Part shown: piece after piece, positions 44,349-52,280 of the stretch
Position numbering within the stretch: the stretch's first letter is position 1
Layout of the letters: each line of letters opens with the position of its first letter
NCBI GenBank assembly: GCA_046348835.1
Contig: JAXMDM010000004.1
Location: 496,001-560,000 of the forward strand
Length of the DNA: 64,000 bases
Direction of reading: 5' to 3'
Origin: Defluviicoccus sp046348835
GTDB lineage: Bacteria; Pseudomonadota; Alphaproteobacteria; Rhodospirillales; Defluviicoccaceae
Position numbers and translations under genes: made by a program
Notes under the pieces: generated by a model
Told to the model about the DNA's origin: nothing
The model's input: only the letters and a program-made list of their open reading frames with translations
The model's database searches: none

Positions 44349-44712
44349 CGGTTGCTGTCTCCACCTACTAGGCGTTGAAGTGGCATGGTTCGCGGGCAGG
44401 ACGCAATACGAGGCCGGCGTAAGGGCCTAGTGCGAGCGAGCGAAACCGGCAGAAGCCAAAGCAACCACGAAAATTGACCTATTACAAGAATATTTTCCCA
44501 ATTTGAGGTAACGGCGAGCAACCCCTTGACCGGCGCGGCCCCACGCCACCGCGCGCGCACCCCCCCATTGGGGGAACGCGCGGTGTTAGGCGAGCCGAGA
44601 CGCGCCGGAGTCGGGCCGGCGATTCGCAGCCGCCGGTGTAATTTGCCCCTGGATACAGGTGTCCCGCTTATCGCCAACCGACGAGGCGGCGATCGCCTTA
44701 ATGAATGTCCGC
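44349..44712. promoter_or_regulatory. 364-base intergenic region between the acyl-CoA synthetase and the 1392-aa gene
   Basis: No credible gene lies here. The part at about 44461-44510 is a pronounced AT-rich island in GC-rich DNA and is the likely promoter area for the leftward tailspike-like gene, although no clean -35/-10 pair can be fixed. The GC-rich hairpin described separately (44548-44584) sits in the half nearest the synthetase stop. Confidence 0.4.
44548..44584 (-). terminator. GC-rich hairpin downstream of acyl-CoA synthetase
   Basis: ACCGCGCG (44548-44555) pairs with CGCGCGGT (44577-44584), and an inner run of C pairs with GGGGG at 44570-44574 after a small internal loop. It lies about 130 bases beyond the synthetase stop and has no T-run, so a terminator is possible but not proven. 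Confidence 0.35.
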
Positions 44713-46359
44713 TCAGCCGGGTAGGTCGCCCATCTCGCGGGCACGGCTACGAAGTTGGAACTTCTGGACTTTTCCGGTGGAGGTCTTCGGCAAAGGACCG
44801 AAGACGATGGATTTCGGCACCTTGAATCTGGCCATGTGCGCACGACAAAAGGCGATCAAATCCGCTTCGGTGACCGCGCCGCCCTCTTTCAAATTGACGA
44901 AGGCGCAGGGGACCTCTCCCCAGGTGTCGGAAGGCTTGGCCACCACCGCCACTTCCAAAACGTCGGGATGTCGGTAGAGGACGTCCTCCACCTCGATCGA
45001 AGAAATATTCTCCCCGCCCGAGATGATGATGTCCTTGGACCGGTCCTTGATCTCCACATAGCCGTCGGGATGCCAGACGGCGAGGTCGCCCGAGTGAAAC
45101 CAGCCGCCGCGGAAGGCTTCCGCGGTCGCTTCCGGGTTCTTCAGGTACCCCATCATCACATTGTTGCCCCGCATGTAGATTTCACCGATGGTCTGGCCAT
45201 CTTGGGGAACCGGCGCCAGCGAGGTTGGTTCGCCGATCATGATTGCCTCCAGCATGGTATAGCGAACGCCCTGTCGTGCCTTGAGCCGGGCCTTCTCTTC
45301 GATCGGAAGATTGTCCCAGGCATCGTGCCACGCGCAGACCACGGCGGGGCCATAGGTTTCGGTGAGGCCATAGGTGTGGGTGACGTCGAAGCCCATGCGC
45401 TCCATCCCCTCCAGCACCGCGGCCGGTGGGGCGGCGCCGGCGGTCATCACCTTCACCTTGTGCGCGATTCCCTCCTTCATCTCGTCCGGGGCGTTGATCA
45501 GGGTGTTGAGGACGATGGGAGCCCCGCAGAAATGATCGACGCGTTCGTTGCGGATCAAGTCGAAGATCAGATTGGCGCGAACATGGCGGAGACAGACGTT
45601 GACGCCGGTGGCAGCGGCGACCGTCCAGGGAAAGCACCAGCCGTTACAGTGGAACATCGGCAAGGTCCACAGATAGACCGGGTGCTGCCCCATGTTCCAA
45701 GTGAGCATGTTGGAGATGGCGTTCAGGTAGGCGCCGCGATGATGATAGACGACACCCTTCGGATTGCCGGTGGTTCCCGATGTATAGTTGAGGGAAATCG
45801 GCTGCCATTCGTCGCCGGGGTTCTCCCAGGCGAAATCGGGATCGCCTTCCTCGAGCAGGGCATCGTAGGTGAGATCGCCCACCGCCGTGCTGCCGGGGAA
45901 GGTGGGATCGACGATGTCGATGACCAGCGGGCGCTGCGGCAGCACAGCCAGGGCGTCGGCGGCCAGGGCAGCAAACTCGGGATCGACGATGAGAACCCTT
46001 GCTTCCGCGTGCTGGAGGATGAAGGCGATCGCCTCGGCGTCGAGGCGGATGTTGATGGTGTTAAGGACGGCGCCGTTCATCGGGATGCCGAAGTGGCATT
46101 CGAACATCTCGGGAATATTGGCGGCGAGAACGGCGACCGTATCGCCGATCCCGATGCCGCGCCTGCGTAGGGCGCTCGCCAGCCGCCGGCATCGATCGTA
46201 AGTCTCCTTCCAGGTACGGCGAACGGCGCCGTAAACCACTGCAGCGCGCTTCGGATAGACGGAGGCACTGCGCTCCATAAAGGTCAGCGGGGTCAGCGGC
46301 ACATAGTTGGCGCCACATCGTTCCAATCCCGCCGCATAGATATTGCGCTGCGTAACCAT
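44713..46359 (-). CDS. AMP-forming acyl-CoA synthetase
   Basis: 548 aa. An ANL-superfamily enzyme that activates a carboxylic acid via acyl-AMP. The phosphate-binding loop is YTSGTTGNPKGVVYHHRGAY, the A5 motif is HTYGLTETYGPAVV, and the A7/A8 hinge is HSGDLAVWHPDGYVEIKDRS. The catalytic lysine region FKVPKSIVFGPLPKTSTGKV is intact. The N-terminus ANYVPLTPLTFMERSASVYP groups it with the AAE1/DmdB-like (medium or branched acyl, methylmercaptopropionyl) ligases; the substrate is not determined. The start at 46359 has GGAGG about eight bases upstream; the frame stays open further up without family similarity. Confidence 0.93.
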   Translation of the reverse strand: MVTQRNIYAAGLERCGANYVPLTPLTFMERSASVYPKRAAVVYGAVRRTWKETYDRCRRLASALRRRGIGIGDTVAVLAANIPEMFECHFGIPMNGAVLNTINIRLDAEAIAFILQHAEARVLIVDPEFAALAADALAVLPQRPLVIDIVDPTFPGSTAVGDLTYDALLEEGDPDFAWENPGDEWQPISLNYTSGTTGNPKGVVYHHRGAYLNAISNMLTWNMGQHPVYLWTLPMFHCNGWCFPWTVAAATGVNVCLRHVRANLIFDLIRNERVDHFCGAPIVLNTLINAPDEMKEGIAHKVKVMTAGAAPPAAVLEGMERMGFDVTHTYGLTETYGPAVVCAWHDAWDNLPIEEKARLKARQGVRYTMLEAIMIGEPTSLAPVPQDGQTIGEIYMRGNNVMMGYLKNPEATAEAFRGGWFHSGDLAVWHPDGYVEIKDRSKDIIISGGENISSIEVEDVLYRHPDVLEVAVVAKPSDTWGEVPCAFVNLKEGGAVTEADLIAFCRAHMARFKVPKSIVFGPLPKTSTGKVQKFQLRSRAREMGDLPG

Positions 46360-46503
46360 CGCGTTCCTCCCCGGTGTCATTGCGCGCGTTTCCCCGGCGC
46401 ATCGGACTGTACCGACTTCTGCACGACGAACGCGTAGGTTCAAGCATTTCCGACGCGGGTACTCGCCCATGCCTTGCCGCAGGGGGTGCCGAGCGAATCC
46501 GGA

Positions 46504-48009
46504 TCAGTCCAGGTAGCGACGCTGCAGATGAGCCTTGAAGGCGGCTGACGATAGCGGGGAGCCGGTTGCCCGGAGGAGCAGCTCGCGGCTGGAATAGCGC
46601 GAGCCCTGGCCGTGGACCGATCGGGCAAGCCAGGAGAGGAGCGGCGCAAAGTCGCCGCGGGCAATGCCGTCGACAATTGAGCCATCGGCGACACAAGCCG
46701 CCTCGAAAATCTGGGCCGCGGCCATGGCGCCCAGCGTATAGGTGGGGAAATAGCCCCAGGCTCCGTCGTACCAGTGAATGTCCTGTAGGCAGCCGAGGCG
46801 ATCATCGGGCGGCCTCAAACCGATGAGACGGGTCATCCCGTCGTTCCAGGCCTCCGGCAGATCGCCGGGGTCGAGGTCACCGGCGAGCATCGATCGCTCC
46901 AGCTGATAGCGGAGAATGACGTGCAGCGGATAGGTGACCTCGTCCGCTTCGACCCGGATCAAGCCCGGTTCTACGCGCGTGTAGTGGCGATAGAGATTGT
47001 CGGCATCCCAGGCCGCGTCCGCGGGTGTTGCCTTATTGCCCCCTAGAACGTCCCGCAACAGCGGGGCGGCAAAGGCGAGGAACGGCCGCGAACGGCACAG
47101 CTGCATCTCGATGAGGAGCGACTGGCTTTCGTGCAGGACCATGCCACGGGCATCGCCCACCGGCTGGCCCCGCCAGGTGATGGGCAAATTCCTTTGATAA
47201 AGAGCGTGGCCGGTCTCGTGCATCACCCCCATCAGCGCCGAGCGGTAATCCGCCTCATCGTAGCGGGTGGTAATCCGCACATCGTCCGGGGTGCCGCCGC
47301 AGAAAGGATGGAGGCTGACGTCGAGGCGGCCGTGATCGAAATCGAAACCCAGGGCCTGCATCAGCCGCACCGCGATCCGCCGCTGATCCTCGATGGCAAA
47401 CGGCCCCGCCGCCGCGACCGGAGCGGGTCGCGACGCGCGACGCTCGACCACCGCGGCGAGAAACGGGCCGAGAAAGGCCGCCAAGTCGGCGAAGAGTTCA
47501 TCAATGGCGGCGGCTCGTCCGTCCGGTTCGAACTCGTCGAGAAGGGCGTCGTAGGGCGCCAGCTTCAACCGCTCCGCCTTCGCCGCGGCAACCTCGCGAA
47601 CCAATCCCAACAGGGTTCGCAGGGAGGGAAGGACGCGGGCAAAGTCGGATTCGGCCCGCGCCTCACGCCACACGGACTCGCAGGCAGACGTCGCCCGCGA
47701 CAGGGCCTCCACCTGGGCTTCGTCGAGAGCGACGGCATGGGCATGGATCCGTCCCATCTCGCGCACGTTCGCCCGTTGCCAGTCGTCGAGGAGCTCACCA
47801 TCCGCGGCGGCGAGCCAGTCGGCGACCTCGCTGGCGGTAAGCAACCCGTGGCGCAATGCCTTGAGGGTCGCCAACTGCTCCGCCCTTGCCTCGGCGCCGC
47901 CCCGGGGCATCATCGTCGCCAGATCCCAGTGAAGCATGGCCTCGGCATCGGCGAGAGCCGAGAGACGGCGAAAACGGTCTTCCAGCTGACGATAGGAGAT
48001 GTTGTTCAC
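46504..48009 (-). CDS. M32 family metallocarboxypeptidase
   Basis: 501 aa, the usual thermostable carboxypeptidase 1 (Taq) length. The zinc site HExxH is in LMGVMHETGHALYQRNLP, with downstream VLHESQSLLIEMQLCRS supplying the third ligand Glu. The substrate-region DNLYRHYTRVEPGLIRVEAD and DIHWYDGAWGYFPTYTLGAM are family signatures. It is cytoplasmic and trims C-terminal residues. The GTG start at 48009 (VNNISYRQLEDRFRRL) is chosen since the frame upstream lies inside cyoE; the gap to the cyoE stop is 8 bases, so co-transcription is likely. Confidence 0.93.
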   Translation of the reverse strand: MNNISYRQLEDRFRRLSALADAEAMLHWDLATMMPRGGAEARAEQLATLKALRHGLLTASEVADWLAAADGELLDDWQRANVREMGRIHAHAVALDEAQVEALSRATSACESVWREARAESDFARVLPSLRTLLGLVREVAAAKAERLKLAPYDALLDEFEPDGRAAAIDELFADLAAFLGPFLAAVVERRASRPAPVAAAGPFAIEDQRRIAVRLMQALGFDFDHGRLDVSLHPFCGGTPDDVRITTRYDEADYRSALMGVMHETGHALYQRNLPITWRGQPVGDARGMVLHESQSLLIEMQLCRSRPFLAFAAPLLRDVLGGNKATPADAAWDADNLYRHYTRVEPGLIRVEADEVTYPLHVILRYQLERSMLAGDLDPGDLPEAWNDGMTRLIGLRPPDDRLGCLQDIHWYDGAWGYFPTYTLGAMAAAQIFEAACVADGSIVDGIARGDFAPLLSWLARSVHGQGSRYSSRELLLRATGSPLSSAAFKAHLQRRYLD

Positions 48010-48017
48010 CCGGTTAC

Positions 48018-49016
48018 TCAGACCAGGAGGGCTACCGCGCGGTCGACGACGAGACCGGTGAAAATCAGGAACAGATAAAGGATGGAGAACAAGAACAGAG
48101 CCCTTGGTCCTTCCATATCCGTGCCCCGGGCGACCCGCACCGCGTGATGGAGAAACACGGCACCGAGAACGGTTGCGGCGAGAGCGTAGGCGATGCCCGA
48201 CATGCCGACGACGATCGGCAGCAGGGTGACCGCGACCAGGATGATCGAGTACACGAGGATTTGGCGGCGGGTGGACGCCTCCCCGGCGACCACGGGCATC
48301 ATCGGCACGCCGGCCCGGTCGTAGTCGCCCTTGCGGAACAGGGCGAGCGCCCAGGAATGCGGCGGTGTCCAGAAAAAGATGATGGCGAACAGGATCAGCG
48401 CACCGACACTGACCTCGTCGCTGGCCGCGGCCCAGCCGATCACCGGCGGAAACGCGCCGGCGGCGCCGCCGATGACGATGTTCTGTGGCGTCCGCCGCTT
48501 GAGCCAGATGGTATAGACGAAAACGTAATAGATAACCGTGACCGCCAGCAGCACGGCGGCGAGGGCGTTGACAAGCACCGCCATCGCCGCCACCGATGCG
48601 GCGGCAAGAACGGTTCCGAACACAAGGGCGGGGCCGGACTCGAGGCGGCCGGCGGGAAGCGGTCGATGCATCGTCCGCGTCATCACCTGATCGATGTCTC
48701 GATCGTACCACATATTGATCGCGCCCGCCGATCCGGCGCCGAGGGCGATGCAGATGATGGCGGCGACGGCCGTTGTCACGTCCGTCATCGTCGGCGCCAG
48801 CACCATTCCCACGCAGCCGGTGAAGACAACCAGCGACATGACCCGCGGCTTCAGGAGAAGAGCGTAATCTCTGAAGCGCAACCGGTGGTCGGTCACCGCA
48901 GCGCTTAGCGTGTCGGTCGCGGCTGCATCGCCCGCGTGTCCCGAGGGGCTCAAATCCCGTTCTCCCGCACCTTGTCCTCCGCGCAATCCCGATCGCGCGG
49001 GTGCTTCTTCAGTCAC
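48018..49016 (-). CDS. cyoE: Protoheme IX farnesyltransferase (heme O synthase)
   Basis: 332 aa (ctaB/cyoE family). It adds a farnesyl group to heme B, the first step towards heme O and A for the aa3 oxidase. The UbiA-type Asp-rich motifs are NMWYDRDIDQVMTRTMHRPL and a second loop RKGDYDRAGVPMMPVVAGEA; about nine TM helices. It has a polar N-terminal extension of ~45 residues. The GTG start overlaps the TAG of the upstream gene by one base (TAGTG). It lies on the opposite strand to coxBA, unlike the usual coxB-coxA-ctaB-ctaG order. Confidence 0.95.
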   Translation of the reverse strand: MTEEAPARSGLRGGQGAGERDLSPSGHAGDAAATDTLSAAVTDHRLRFRDYALLLKPRVMSLVVFTGCVGMVLAPTMTDVTTAVAAIICIALGAGSAGAINMWYDRDIDQVMTRTMHRPLPAGRLESGPALVFGTVLAAASVAAMAVLVNALAAVLLAVTVIYYVFVYTIWLKRRTPQNIVIGGAAGAFPPVIGWAAASDEVSVGALILFAIIFFWTPPHSWALALFRKGDYDRAGVPMMPVVAGEASTRRQILVYSIILVAVTLLPIVVGMSGIAYALAATVLGAVFLHHAVRVARGTDMEGPRALFLFSILYLFLIFTGLVVDRAVALLV

Positions 49017-50449
49017 TATAATGCGGGGCGAGGGCGCACGCTGTCCTTTTCGGCATCGGATGCGCGAACCAGCGCCGCCGCGACCGTCCAGACGAAAAGG
49101 ACGCCGCCGACGATAGCGATCAAGGCGCCGATGCCGTTAACGGCCATCCCGGCGTAGGCCGCCATATCCGCCAGCCCCTGGGCCTCGCCCGCGACCTTGC
49201 GCGGCGCCCCGTGTCCGCCGGCCACGAAAAGGCCGATGCAGGCGGTCAACTGGCCCCATCCGAACAGACGGAACGTCCAGTTGCAGCGGCGGGAACTCGG
49301 CACCGGACGATCGAGCATGGGCAAAACTAGAAAGAAGAAGGCGCCCATCAGCGCCAGGGACACGCCGGCGATCACGCCATGGTAGTGGGCGGGCGTCCGC
49401 GTATCGGTGCCGTCCACGAACAGCCCGAGGAAGCCGCCCACGGTGAACACCAGCACGGAAAGCCACAGGCATTGCAGGGCGGGATGGGACCCGCCGCGTC
49501 GGCTCCCCATCCGGAGGGCGAGGGCGCCGATCATCACCAGGGCCGCCGGCCCGAGCGCATACTGGAGCCAGGTGAACGCTTCCATCTGCGGCCCCGAAAA
49601 AGGCGGATAAACGGCGTAGATAAGGAGGCCGAGCACGCTTATTGCCGCCAGCACCGCGCTCACCGCGGCAGAAAAGAAGCCGATGACGGGATCGTCCCCT
49701 GCGGCGAGGCGAGCCAGGACCGCCCAGGCGACCACTACCAGGATGGTGTTGGCAAACTGCAAAAGATGGCCGCCGCCCCACATCAGGTACTCGTTGAATG
49801 CATAGTCGGAGGAGGTCCCGGCGAGCCCCGACCAGGCAATGGCGAAGGCGGCGAGGGCGGCAAGGTAGGCGAGGGCGGCCAACGCCATCGCCACGGCAGT
49901 GGGGTTCGTCCGCGAGGCTTTGCGGCGCAGGCTCAGGACCAGCCGCAGCGCCGGCGCCGCGATGGCGCCCGCCACCAGCAGCAGGCCCGCATAATAGAGC
50001 GGATCGATAATCACCGGGATGTAGTTGTTCAACGTGGCGTCGCCCTGATCCCGCAGCGCCGGAATGAAGAGCAACGGCAGGCCGACGCCGGCCATCAACG
50101 GTGGGACCAGCATGAGCCGGGCACCCTGACGCGGCCCTGCCGCCGCTGACGCCGCCACCGGGCCAGCCATCACCGCCGCAGCGAGGGTGGCGAAGGCAGC
50201 CAGGAACCAGACGACGAACGAGAACACCACGTGGATGACGAGGCCCTTGCCGAAAAAGTTGATCGGCCAGGGAAGAACGGTGGCGATGCCGGGAACGCGC
50301 GACATGGCCAGCAGCAGGGCAAACGCACCGGCGATCGCCAGGGCCGAGATCCCCAGCACGGACCAGGCGACGAGTTCGCGTCGCGCTGCCACGTCAAAGG
50401 CCAAGGGCAGGGGGCCCTCCGCCCCCGCTCCGGTGTCAGCCTCAGCCAT
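49016..50449 (-). CDS. Heme-copper oxidase subunit I-like membrane protein lacking the TM7 CuB histidine pair
   Basis: 477 aa, about 12 TM helices. Features in common with subunit I: His73 in TM2 (KGLVIHVVFSFVVWF, low-spin heme ligand position), His228 in WGGGHLLQF (TM6 CuB position, cf. W-x-x-GH), His355 and His357 in PAHYHGVIAGVS (TM10 heme ligands), and GGHGAPRK (cf. GMPRR). The usual HH pair of TM7 is absent, as is the cross-linked Tyr. It therefore probably binds heme but cannot form a normal CuB site. ATG 50449 overlaps the DUF420 stop by 8 bases. It could be a divergent CcoN-type member or an assembly factor; the role is unknown. Confidence 0.65.
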   Translation of the reverse strand: MAEADTGAGAEGPLPLAFDVAARRELVAWSVLGISALAIAGAFALLLAMSRVPGIATVLPWPINFFGKGLVIHVVFSFVVWFLAAFATLAAAVMAGPVAASAAAGPRQGARLMLVPPLMAGVGLPLLFIPALRDQGDATLNNYIPVIIDPLYYAGLLLVAGAIAAPALRLVLSLRRKASRTNPTAVAMALAALAYLAALAAFAIAWSGLAGTSSDYAFNEYLMWGGGHLLQFANTILVVVAWAVLARLAAGDDPVIGFFSAAVSAVLAAISVLGLLIYAVYPPFSGPQMEAFTWLQYALGPAALVMIGALALRMGSRRGGSHPALQCLWLSVLVFTVGGFLGLFVDGTDTRTPAHYHGVIAGVSLALMGAFFFLVLPMLDRPVPSSRRCNWTFRLFGWGQLTACIGLFVAGGHGAPRKVAGEAQGLADMAAYAGMAVNGIGALIAIVGGVLFVWTVAAALVRASDAEKDSVRPRPAL

Positions 50450-50906
50450 GGCTGCCGACCGTTGGGGTCGGAGGGACCGGGACGAACGGATAGAGATGGA
50501 TGGCCATGACGTAAACCACGACGCCGGAGACGGCCACGTACATCCACAAGGGCCACGTCCACCGGGCGATCCGGCGGTGGCGGTCGAATTGCCCGGAAAG
50601 GGCGCGAAAGAGGGTGATCGGCACCAACGGCGTGATGACGACGGCGATGGCCACGTGGGCAATCAGGATGGCGAAATAGATTGGGCGCACCATACCTTCG
50701 CCGCCGAAGCGAGCCAGCCCGGAATTGAAGTGGTAAATCAGATAACTGATAAGGAATAAGCAAGAGACGACCGCCGCCAATAGCATACAGAGCTTGTGGC
50801 GATGCCGCTCGCCGTGGCGGATGAACCAGTAACCGCAACCGAGCAAGACGATCGTAACGGCATTGAGCGCCGCGTTCAGATGAGGAAGTTCATAAACGGA
50901 CAGCAT
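50442..50906 (-). CDS. DUF420 membrane protein (CtaM/YozB family)
   Basis: 154 aa with four to five TM helices. It starts MLSVYELPHLNAALNAVTIV at ATG 50906, with a GAGG five bases upstream. The signature HGERHRHKLCMLLAAVVSCL, YLIYHFNSG, YFAILIAHVAIAVVITPLVP and HRRIARWTWPLWMYVAVSGV belongs to DUF420. The Gram-positive member CtaM is needed for heme-copper oxidase activity, so an oxidase assembly role fits the neighbourhood. It is coupled to the subunit I-like gene by an 8-base overlap and is near coxB (divergent). Confidence 0.88.
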   Translation of the reverse strand: MLSVYELPHLNAALNAVTIVLLGCGYWFIRHGERHRHKLCMLLAAVVSCLFLISYLIYHFNSGLARFGGEGMVRPIYFAILIAHVAIAVVITPLVPITLFRALSGQFDRHRRIARWTWPLWMYVAVSGVVVYVMAIHLYPFVPVPPTPTVGSHG

Positions 50907-50961
50907 TCTGCCTCGGTATCCGGCCCACACCAGTCACTCGGGCCCGGATTTCTACGTCTCG

Positions 50962-51066
50962 CTAACGCGTCATGACCAGGAATACACTCACGTACATGAG
51001 TGCTGCGGCCGCGGCAAGAACCACAGCTAGGATCACCTTCGATTGGGTCGATCGGTTCTGCTGCAC
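50962..51066 (-). CDS. 34-aa single-pass membrane peptide, possible CoxF-like assembly factor
   Basis: From GTG 51066 the peptide is 34 aa: a short polar start (QQNRSTQSK) then one TM helix (VILAVVLAAAAALMYVSVFL). Small one-helix proteins with this pattern (basic residue, Ala/Val helix, MYV) occur in alphaproteobacterial cta loci, where one named CoxF lies close to ctaG. The frame extends upstream to 51189 but without family-like sequence, so the start is a guess. It lies 55 bases upstream of DUF420 in the same direction, and could be the first gene of that leftward unit. Confidence 0.5.
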   Translation of the reverse strand: MQQNRSTQSKVILAVVLAAAAALMYVSVFLVMTR

Positions 51067-51358
51067 GACGGCAACCCCGCCTGACGCCTCGCCGCCGGAA
51101 AACGCCGCCAAACATAAGCAAACGCGCAAGAAAATCAATTGCTCTGCGATGCTCCGGCCGGGGAGCCTGCAAAAGAAAGTCCTTTGCATGCGCTTTTGCT
51201 CATGTTAGTCACACGAAGGGCTTCCCCACGCGCTGAGGCTTGGCGAGTGGTGGCCCAGCCAAACCGCCGGTCGAAGAACCCTGGTTGGAACGTGCGGATG
51301 GGTTGCTTAAGAACAATTGGTGGACGCTCCGGCGAAAGCCGGGAATGATGGTGGGGAC
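51067..51358. promoter_or_regulatory. Divergent control region of the cytochrome oxidase locus
   Basis: 292 bases separate the leftward small-peptide/DUF420 unit from rightward coxB. An AT-richer stretch lies at about 51110-51215 and is the likely place for both promoters. I could not fix a -35/-10 pair or a known operator. Confidence 0.35.
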
Positions 51359-52222
51359 ATGCGGAACCAAACCATGATCAGGCTCATTTTAACCATCGCC
51401 CTCGGCTTCGTCGGGCTGTTCTCTGTCGTTGGCAGCGCCGCGGCGGAGGCCGTCGGCCTGCCGGCGCCGTGGGAAGTCTGGATGCAGCAGGCCTACTCGC
51501 CGGTCGCCGAGCAGATTCACCAGCTCCACGCCATGCTGCTGGTGATTATCACCTGCGTCGTAGTGCTGGTCCTTGGTGTCCTTGCCTACGTAATGCTGCG
51601 CTTCAATGCGAAGAGAAACCCGGTTCCCTCACGCACGACGCACAATACGTTTCTGGAAGTCATCTGGACCGCGATCCCCATCCTCATCTTGGTCGTGATC
51701 GCTATTCCATCGCTGCGCCTTCTCTATTTTCAGAGCGCACCGCAGTCGGCAGACATGACCATCAAGGTGACCGGTCGGCAGTGGTACTGGCATTACGCCT
51801 ACCCCGACCACGGAGACTTCGCCTTCGACAGTATCCCCATTCCGGACTCCGACCTGGCGCCGGGTCAGCCCAGGCTGTTTACGGTGGACAATCCGGTGGT
51901 CGTGCCGGTGGGTGCCGCGGTCAGGGTCGTGATGACCTCGGATGACGTGATCCACAACTGGGCCGTCCCTTCCCTCGGCTTGAAGAAGGACGCGACGCCC
52001 GGAAGATTGAACGAGACGTGGTTCAAGGCGGATCAAGAGGGCGACTTCTATGGGATGTGCTCGGAGCTTTGTGGTGTTAATCACTACTTCATGCCCATTC
52101 ACGTGATCGCCGTATCACAGGAGAAGTTCGACGCCTGGGTGGCGGACGCGAAGCAGAAATTCGCCTCGGCGACCCCTTCCGATATGAAGCTGGCGGAGAA
52201 GAACACCGGGACGGTGCGCTAA
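51359..52222 (+). CDS. coxB: Cytochrome c oxidase subunit II
   Basis: 287 aa from ATG 51359 (an in-frame GTG 42 bases upstream is less likely). A signal peptide (LILTIALGFVGLFSVVGSAA) and two TM helices (MLLVIITCVVVLVLGVLAYV; EVIWTAIPILILVVIAI) precede the periplasmic cupredoxin. The tryptophan-rich docking segment is GRQWYWHYAYPD, and the CuA ligands are HNW (His) and CSELCGVNHYFM (Cys-Cys-His-Met), all present. It accepts electrons from cytochrome c. First gene of the coxB-coxA-ctaG-coxC unit. Confidence 0.97.
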   Translation: MRNQTMIRLILTIALGFVGLFSVVGSAAAEAVGLPAPWEVWMQQAYSPVAEQIHQLHAMLLVIITCVVVLVLGVLAYVMLRFNAKRNPVPSRTTHNTFLEVIWTAIPILILVVIAIPSLRLLYFQSAPQSADMTIKVTGRQWYWHYAYPDHGDFAFDSIPIPDSDLAPGQPRLFTVDNPVVVPVGAAVRVVMTSDDVIHNWAVPSLGLKKDATPGRLNETWFKADQEGDFYGMCSELCGVNHYFMPIHVIAVSQEKFDAWVADAKQKFASATPSDMKLAEKNTGTVR

Positions 52223-52280
52223 CCGCCGCTTGGCTGGCGCGGGATCGGCGTTCCGACGGGACAAGGGAGTTAGGCGGACC

